Below, one piece after another: positions 6,525 to 10,621 of a DNA stretch of 10,621 nt. Made by a program: the position numbers and the translations under genes. How positions within the stretch are numbered: the stretch's first letter is position 1; each line of letters begins with the position of its first letter. Source of the DNA: SHZL01 sp035292625 (lineage in GTDB: Bacteria > Pseudomonadota > Gammaproteobacteria > Xanthomonadales > SZUA-36). The notes beneath the pieces were generated by a model. That model ran no database searches and was not told the origin of the DNA. It saw nothing but the letters and a program-made list of their open reading frames with translations. The DNA lies in assembly GCA_035292625.1 (NCBI GenBank), contig DATDPS010000141.1, positions 1 through 10,621 of the forward strand, written 5' to 3'.

Positions 6525-7058
6525 ATGAAACGTCTGAACACAGTTTTACTGACCGCAAGCCTGGCCCTGGTGTGTGCGCCGGCCTGGGCCGGCCACCGGC
6601 AACCGGGGTATGACTACGCCAAGGTGGTACGCGCCACTCCTTTATTTGAGACAGTGCGTTACCCGGTGGATGAACAGGTCTGCTGGGAAGAGCAAACCTG
6701 GCAGCGGCGCGGCCCTTCAGCGGCCCCCGTCGTGCTTGGCGCTGTCATTGGCGGAGTCGTGGGTCACCAGTTCGGCGGCGGTAACGGCAAAGCCGCCCTG
6801 ACCGTGGCCGGCGCGGCCCTCGGCGGCACCATCGGCGCCCAGGTGGCGCGGGACAACTACCGTGGCGGTGCTTACCCGGTGGTACAGACCCGGTGCGAAA
6901 TCCAGCGTAACTGGCGCACGGAAGAACGCATCACGGCCTGGGATGTGGCCTACCGGTACCGCGGCAACATCTACCACACCCGTACGCTGGAAAACCCCGG
7001 CAGGCGCATCCGGGTCCGGGTGGACGTGGGTCCGGCGCCCTATTACCGCGGCCACTGA
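6525..7058 (+). CDS. Exported glycine-zipper 2TM domain protein
   Basis: A 177-residue envelope protein. Residues 1-22 form a classical signal peptide (basic MKR, hydrophobic core, APAWA before the cut at Gly23). Cys17 is not in a lipobox, because Val precedes it, so this is not an obvious lipoprotein. At about 70-108 lies a glycine zipper (VLGAVIGGVVG, then AGAALGGTIGAQVA), the motif of the Rickettsia 17-kDa antigen-like family, able to form a membrane hairpin. Cys53 and Cys124 flank the zipper and could form a disulfide after export. The C-terminal part (TAWDVAYRYRGNIYHTRT, 138-153) is a conserved module seen with this zipper in proteobacterial proteins. Family members are usually linked to outer-membrane or envelope stress, but no biochemical role is secure. 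A strong AAAAGGAG Shine-Dalgarno fixes the start. The promoter upstream looks response-regulator dependent, which would fit envelope control. Confidence 0.9.
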   Translation: MKRLNTVLLTASLALVCAPAWAGHRQPGYDYAKVVRATPLFETVRYPVDEQVCWEEQTWQRRGPSAAPVVLGAVIGGVVGHQFGGGNGKAALTVAGAALGGTIGAQVARDNYRGGAYPVVQTRCEIQRNWRTEERITAWDVAYRYRGNIYHTRTLENPGRRIRVRVDVGPAPYYRGH

Positions 7059-7077
7059 GCTGTAAGCGGCCTTTTCG

Positions 7078-7106
7078 GGCCGGGTACCTGAATGCGGTAC
7101 CCGGCC
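7078..7106 (+). other. Perfect 11-bp inverted repeat after the glycine-zipper gene
   Basis: GGCCGGGTACC (7078-7088) and GGTACCCGGCC (7096-7106) are exact reverse complements around a 7-nt loop. It begins 20 nt after the stop, where a terminator is expected, but no T-run follows on either strand. A smaller stem formed by the two GGCC at 7068-7071 and 7078-7081, around TTTTCG, would compete with it. It likely serves as a 3' mRNA stabiliser or Rho-assisted end. Confidence 0.6.
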
Positions 7107-7220
7107 ATCCGGCGCCATCGCATTCACCCGCCAGAGTCCTTTTTCGAACCCAGGTCAACTGGACTGCAAGTTTAGCCCTGAACCCTCTCGTGTGAACGCC
7201 CGGCAGTGATGAGACTTGGG

Positions 7221-7226
7221 TATACT
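7221..7226 (+). promoter_or_regulatory. Likely -10 box of the 2-oxoacid oxidoreductase operon
   Basis: TATACT, five of six matches to the -10 consensus, is followed by a T-rich stretch and lies 36 nt before the first start codon, giving a leader of about 29 nt. No recognisable -35 lies 16-18 bp upstream, so an activator or another element may be needed. Confidence 0.5.
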
Positions 7227-7261
7227 TTTTATCTGTCGACATACTTTGGGAACGGTGGACG

Positions 7262-7852
7262 ATGCTGCAAATCCGCATACACGGACGAGGAGGGCAGGGC
7301 GTGGTGACCGCCGCGGAAATGCTGTCACTCGCCGCCTTTGGGCAGGGGCGATTCGCGCAGGCCTTTCCAAGCTTCGGCTCGGAGCGGACCGGCGCCCCGG
7401 TGGTGGCGTTCTGCCGCATCGACGACCACGAGATCCGCCTGCGCGAGCCGATCCAGGCGCCCGACGTGCTGATCGTGCAGGATCCGACGCTGTTACACCA
7501 GGTGGATGTCTTCCAGGGCCTGAAACCCGATGGCTATGTGCTGATCAACAGCAAGCGCAGTTTTAATGAGCTCGGGCTCAGCGACATCTCGCGGCGCTTC
7601 CGCGGCGAGCGGCTCATCACCGTGCCGGCCACCGAGATCGCCTTGAAACATCTGGGCCGGCCCTTGCCCAATGCCGTGCTGCTCGGCGGCTTTGCTGCGC
7701 TATCCGAACTGGTGACGCTGGAAGCGGTGAGCCAGGCGATTGGCAAAAAGTTCAGCGGCAAGGTAGCCGAGGGCAACGTGGCCGGTGCGGCCGAAGCGTT
7801 CGAATACGTCATGCAGGAACTCCGGGAGCCAGCCCATGCTGAAGCAGATTGA
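7262..7852 (+). CDS. 2-oxoacid:acceptor oxidoreductase, gamma subunit
   Basis: A 196-residue protein of the POR gamma (catalytic domain III) family, usual length. Landmarks are HGRGGQGVVTAAEML near the N-terminus, the highly conserved FPSFGSERTGAPV, and DVLIVQDPTLLHQVDVF. In the assembled enzyme this subunit contributes to the CoA-binding part of a cytoplasmic complex that oxidatively decarboxylates a 2-oxoacid to an acyl-CoA. The start is preceded by a GGTGGA Shine-Dalgarno. Its last 17 nt overlap the alpha gene, indicating translational coupling. From memory the N-terminus closely resembles PadE of phenylglyoxylate:NAD oxidoreductase from Aromatoleum/Azoarcus, but pyruvate- and indolepyruvate-type enzymes share these motifs, so the substrate remains open. 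It is the first gene of a gamma-alpha-beta-GltD-like operon. Confidence 0.93.
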   Translation: MLQIRIHGRGGQGVVTAAEMLSLAAFGQGRFAQAFPSFGSERTGAPVVAFCRIDDHEIRLREPIQAPDVLIVQDPTLLHQVDVFQGLKPDGYVLINSKRSFNELGLSDISRRFRGERLITVPATEIALKHLGRPLPNAVLLGGFAALSELVTLEAVSQAIGKKFSGKVAEGNVAGAAEAFEYVMQELREPAHAEAD

Positions 7853-9089
7853 AGGTTCGCGAGCCGTCGCTGAGGCCGTTGCCCTGTGCCGGCCCGAGGT
7901 GGTCTGCGCCTACCCCATTTCGCCCCAAACACACATCGTCGAGGGCCTGGGGCAGCTGGTGAAGAGCGGTGCGCTCAAGCCCTGCGAGTTCATCAACGTT
8001 GAAAGTGAGTTCGCCGCGATGAGCGTGGCGATCGGCGCCTCCGCGACCGGTGCGCGAACTTACACGGCGACCGCCAGCCAGGGCCTGCTGTTCATGGCCG
8101 AGGCCGTCTACAACGCCTCGGGACTGGGGCTGCCCATCGTGATGACGGTGGCGAATCGCGCCATCGGCGCGCCGATCAACATCTGGAACGACCACAGCGA
8201 CAGCATGAGCCAGCGCGACTGCGGCTGGATCCAGCTATTCGCCGCGCACAACCAGGAGGCGCTGGACCTGCACATCCAGGCCTTCAAACTGGGTGAGGAA
8301 TTGTCCATGCCGGTGATGGTGTGCATGGACGGCTTCATCCTCACGCACGCCTACGAGCGCGTGGACATGCCGACGCAGGCGCAGGTCGACGCCTTCCTGC
8401 CGCCCTACGAGCCGCGCCAGGTGCTCGACCCCTCCGACCCGGTGTCGATCGGCGCCATGGTTGGGCCTGAAGCGTTCATGGAGGTGCGCTACCTGGCGCA
8501 TGCTAAACAGCTGATGGCGCTCGAACGCATCCCGCAGATTGCCGCGGAGTTCGCGGCGCGCTTCGGCCGCACCACCGGCGGGCTGGTGCGTGCCTACCGC
8601 TGCGAGGACGCGAAGACTACCGTGGTCGCGCTCGGCTCAGTGATCGGCACGCTGAAGGACACGGCCGACGAGATGCGCGCCGAGGGCATCCCGATCGGTG
8701 TGCTCGGCATCCAGTCCTTCCGCCCCTTCCCGCTGGAGGCGGTGCGCACCGCATTGCAGGGTGCCGAGCGCGTGGTCGTGCTGGAGAAGAGCTTCTCGGC
8801 GGGCCTCGGCGGCGTGGTGTCCACCGATGTTCGCCTGGCACTGTCGGGCTTGCAACTCAAGGGCTACACGGTGGTGGCGGGCCTGGGGGGACGCGCTATC
8901 ACCAAGGCCTCGCTGCACCGCACGCTGCGCGCGGCCATCGCCGACGAGTTGCAGCCACTTACCTTCATGGACCTGGATTGGCGCATCGTCAAGCGGCAGC
9001 TCGAGCGCGAAGCCGCCACCCGGCGCAGCGGCCCCATCGCCGAGAACCTGCTGCGTGACCTCGGTACGGTCGCCTCGAACGTAAGCTGA
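7836..9089 (+). CDS. 2-oxoacid:acceptor oxidoreductase, alpha subunit
   Basis: A 417-residue protein matching the POR alpha subunit (domains I and II). The start MLKQIEGSRAVAEAV fits the family and has GGGAG upstream; the in-frame ATG at 7785 lies deep inside the gamma gene. Motifs are YPISPQTHIVE (26-36), with INVESEFAAMSVAIGAS at 53-69 carrying the glutamate region that contacts thiamine diphosphate. TATASQGL (77-84) and the region NDHSDSMSQRDCGWIQLF (118-135) near the active site follow. The second domain, around 265-380, contains VVALGSVIGTLKD and VVVLEKSFSAGLGG, typical of the transketolase C-terminal-like part. Alpha pairs with beta to build the thiamine-binding site. Nothing is truncated. 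It overlaps gamma by 17 nt and is separated from beta by 1 nt. Confidence 0.94.
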   Translation: MLKQIEGSRAVAEAVALCRPEVVCAYPISPQTHIVEGLGQLVKSGALKPCEFINVESEFAAMSVAIGASATGARTYTATASQGLLFMAEAVYNASGLGLPIVMTVANRAIGAPINIWNDHSDSMSQRDCGWIQLFAAHNQEALDLHIQAFKLGEELSMPVMVCMDGFILTHAYERVDMPTQAQVDAFLPPYEPRQVLDPSDPVSIGAMVGPEAFMEVRYLAHAKQLMALERIPQIAAEFAARFGRTTGGLVRAYRCEDAKTTVVALGSVIGTLKDTADEMRAEGIPIGVLGIQSFRPFPLEAVRTALQGAERVVVLEKSFSAGLGGVVSTDVRLALSGLQLKGYTVVAGLGGRAITKASLHRTLRAAIADELQPLTFMDLDWRIVKRQLEREAATRRSGPIAENLLRDLGTVASNVS

Positions 9090-9090
9090 A

Positions 9091-10089
9091 ATGAACATCC
9101 CCATCAAGTTCTACCAGACCGGCACCTTTACCGTGGGTAATCGCCTGCTCGCGCCCGAGCAGCGCAGCTTGCAGTCCTCGACCGAGCGCAGCAACTCGAT
9201 CAACTCCGGCCACCGCGCCTGCCAGGGCTGCGGCGAAGCGCTCGGCGCACGCTACGCCGTCGATGCCGCGATGCGCGCCACCAACAAGCAGTTGATCGCG
9301 GCCAACGCCACCGGTTGCCTCGAAGTATTTTCCACGCCCTACCCGGAAACTTCCTGGCAGCTGCCCTGGCTCCACTCCTTGTTCGGCAACGCCGCGGCGG
9401 TGGGCACCGGCATTGCCGCCGCGCTTAAGGTCAAGGGCAGGAAAGACGTGCGGGTGATCGCCCAGGGTGGTGATGGCGGTACTACCGATATCGGCTTCGG
9501 CTGCCTGTCCGGCATGTTCGAGCGCAACGATGATGTGTTGTACATCTGCTATGACAACGAGGCCTACATGAACACCGGGGTGCAGCGCAGTTCGGCCACG
9601 CCGCCGGCCGCGCGCACCAACACGACCATGGCCATCGGCGCCGAGCCTGGTGCTGCCTTCGGCCAGGGCAAGAACCTGCCGCGCATAGCCATGGCGCACG
9701 AGATCCCCTATGTCGCCACCGCCACCGTGGCTGATTTGCGCGACCTCGAAGCCAAGGTGGAAAAAGCCATGAGTATGCACGGCGCGCGCTACCTGCACGT
9801 GCTGGTGCCCTGCCCGCTGGGCTGGGGTTCGGCCAGCCACGACACCATCCGCCTGGCGCGGCTGGCCTGCGAGACCGGCATATTCCCGGTGTTCGAGGCC
9901 GAGCGCGGTGAAGTGACTGCCGTCAGCCCGATTCGCCACCGCATGCCGGTGGAGGAATACCTCAGGCCGCAAAAGCGCTTTGCGCACCTGTTCGGCACCC
10001 CCGGCCACCCCGAAATGCTGGCGCAGATCCAGGCCAACGCGGATCGCAATATCCGCCGCTACGGTCTGCTGGCAGCGGCGGGGGCCTGA
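9091..10089 (+). CDS. 2-oxoacid:acceptor oxidoreductase, beta subunit (thiamine diphosphate and 4Fe-4S)
   Basis: A 332-residue POR beta subunit. The thiamine/magnesium motif is GDGG (127-130) with Asn156 in YDNEAYMNTGVQRS. Four cysteines at family positions can hold one 4Fe-4S cluster: Cys44 and Cys47 in CQGC, Cys76 in ATGCLEV, and Cys241 in VPCPLGW. With alpha it decarboxylates the 2-oxoacid and passes electrons via its cluster. The ATG lies 1 nt after the alpha stop and has only a weak Shine-Dalgarno, so it is probably translated by coupling. About 40 residues precede the first Cys motif, and a C-terminal tail after about 250 (RLARLACETGIFPVFEAERGE, then KRFAHLFG near 295) is usual for this group. 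The GltD-like gene starts 1 nt after its stop. The call as beta subunit is firm; the substrate is unknown. Confidence 0.95.
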   Translation: MNIPIKFYQTGTFTVGNRLLAPEQRSLQSSTERSNSINSGHRACQGCGEALGARYAVDAAMRATNKQLIAANATGCLEVFSTPYPETSWQLPWLHSLFGNAAAVGTGIAAALKVKGRKDVRVIAQGGDGGTTDIGFGCLSGMFERNDDVLYICYDNEAYMNTGVQRSSATPPAARTNTTMAIGAEPGAAFGQGKNLPRIAMAHEIPYVATATVADLRDLEAKVEKAMSMHGARYLHVLVPCPLGWGSASHDTIRLARLACETGIFPVFEAERGEVTAVSPIRHRMPVEEYLRPQKRFAHLFGTPGHPEMLAQIQANADRNIRRYGLLAAAGA

Positions 10090-10090
10090 A

Positions 10091-10621
10091 ATGGACAAAC
10101 CCTTTGCCATCACCCTCGACCCGGGTTCCTCACTGGCCAACAAGACCGGTTCCTGGCGCACCGAGCGCCCGGTGTACGTGGACCGGCTGCCGCCGTGCAA
10201 CGCCGAGTGCCCCGCCGGCGAGGATATCCAGGGCTGGCTGTTCCATGCCGAGAGCGGCGATTACGAGACCGCCTGGCGCCACCTGGTGCGCGATAACCCC
10301 TTCCCCGCGATCATGGGCCGCGTCTGTTATCACACCTGCGAGAGTTTGTGTAACCGGGGCAAGCTCGACCAGGCCGTGGGCATCAATTCCGTCGAACGCT
10401 TCCTCGGTGATGAGGCGCTGAAGAAACACTGGCGCTTCGAGCCGCCGGCCGCGGAGTCCGGACGGCACGTGCTGGTAGTTGGGGCGGGTCCTTCCGGCAT
10501 GTCGGCCGCCTACCAGTTGCGCCGCTTCGGACACCGGGTCACGGTGATGGAAGCCGGGCCCCTGGTGGGCGGCATGATGCGCTTCGGCATCCCCCAATAC
10601 CGCCTGCCGCGCGATGTGCTC
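10091..10621 (+). CDS. GltD-like Fe-S flavoprotein, NAD(P)H oxidoreductase subunit (N-terminal part)
   Basis: The first 177 residues of a protein that continues past the right edge. The N-terminal domain resembles the dihydropyrimidine dehydrogenase/GltD Fe-S domain, with Cys36 and Cys40 in CNAECPAG and Cys79, Cys83 and Cys87 in RVCYHTCESLCNRG. A Rossmann motif VVGAGPSGMSAAYQL (129-143) then begins an FAD-binding domain, followed by GGMMRFGIPQYRLP (160-173), a hallmark of the glutamate synthase small subunit family. Its ATG lies 1 nt after the beta stop, so it belongs to the same operon. In phenylglyoxylate:NAD oxidoreductase a similar subunit (PadH) moves electrons to NAD; a similar role here, linking the oxoacid oxidoreductase to NAD(P), is inferred. 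True glutamate synthase function is unlikely, since no gltB-like gene is beside it. Confidence 0.9.
   Translation, partial: MDKPFAITLDPGSSLANKTGSWRTERPVYVDRLPPCNAECPAGEDIQGWLFHAESGDYETAWRHLVRDNPFPAIMGRVCYHTCESLCNRGKLDQAVGINSVERFLGDEALKKHWRFEPPAAESGRHVLVVGAGPSGMSAAYQLRRFGHRVTVMEAGPLVGGMMRFGIPQYRLPRDVL

Noticed and set aside
8989..10200. 403-residue minus-strand reading frame opposite the beta subunit gene
   Set aside because: A long antisense frame typical of GC-rich DNA. The plus strand encodes a complete POR beta subunit with all cofactor residues, and the antisense protein shows no family motif.
10091..10621. True glutamate synthase small subunit (gltD)
   Set aside because: The motifs fit the GltD family, but the gene is 1 nt from the POR beta gene with no gltB nearby, so a role in the oxidoreductase complex is more likely.
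1..10621. CRISPR array, mobile element, phage or defence system
   Set aside because: No regularly spaced repeats, transposase, integrase, terminal inverted repeats, toxin-antitoxin pair or nuclease/helicase gene is visible; all full genes have metabolic or envelope-type signatures or are unassigned.

Overview
The window is GC-rich bacterial DNA with tightly packed genes. Protein styles suggest a gammaproteobacterium: a Tat-exported M19 dipeptidase homologue, a TolB-like/TPR membrane protein, a glycine-zipper envelope protein and a PadE-like oxidoreductase gamma subunit. This is inference from sequence style; there is no rRNA or other taxonomic marker.

Layout, left to right. (1) 1-656, minus strand: the N-terminal two thirds or so of an M19 (renal dipeptidase family) protein with a twin-arginine leader, running off the left edge. 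(2) 797-3591, plus strand: a thiolase followed by an AMP-forming acyl-CoA ligase, a plausible acyl-CoA activation and cleavage pair, divergent from the dipeptidase. (3) 3592-3900: a gene-free, less GC-rich leader with two small hairpins. (4) 3901-4212: a 103-residue multi-pass membrane protein of unknown function, closed by a strong intrinsic terminator. (5) 4428-6395: a membrane-anchored TolB-like/TPR protein. (6) 6525-7058: a secreted glycine-zipper protein with an 11-bp-period direct repeat and a perfect hairpin upstream. (7) 7262 to the right edge: a compact operon encoding the gamma, alpha and beta subunits of a thiamine-dependent 2-oxoacid:acceptor oxidoreductase, then the start of a GltD-like flavin/Fe-S NAD(P)H oxidoreductase.

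How the genes work together. The 7262-10621 genes overlap or nearly abut, so they very likely form one enzyme. Alpha, beta and gamma would decarboxylate a 2-oxoacid to an acyl-CoA, and the GltD-like subunit would exchange electrons with NAD(P). The layout recalls phenylglyoxylate:NAD oxidoreductase, but no separate ferredoxin-like delta subunit lies between gamma and alpha. The thiolase and ligase could feed or use acyl-CoAs, but nothing here ties them to a specific substrate.

I see no CRISPR array, tRNA, rRNA, insertion sequence or phage gene, and no clearly new defence or mobile system. The points most worth checking are the substituted metal-ligand positions in the M19 protein, the operator-like repeat before the glycine-zipper gene, and the subunit make-up of the oxidoreductase.
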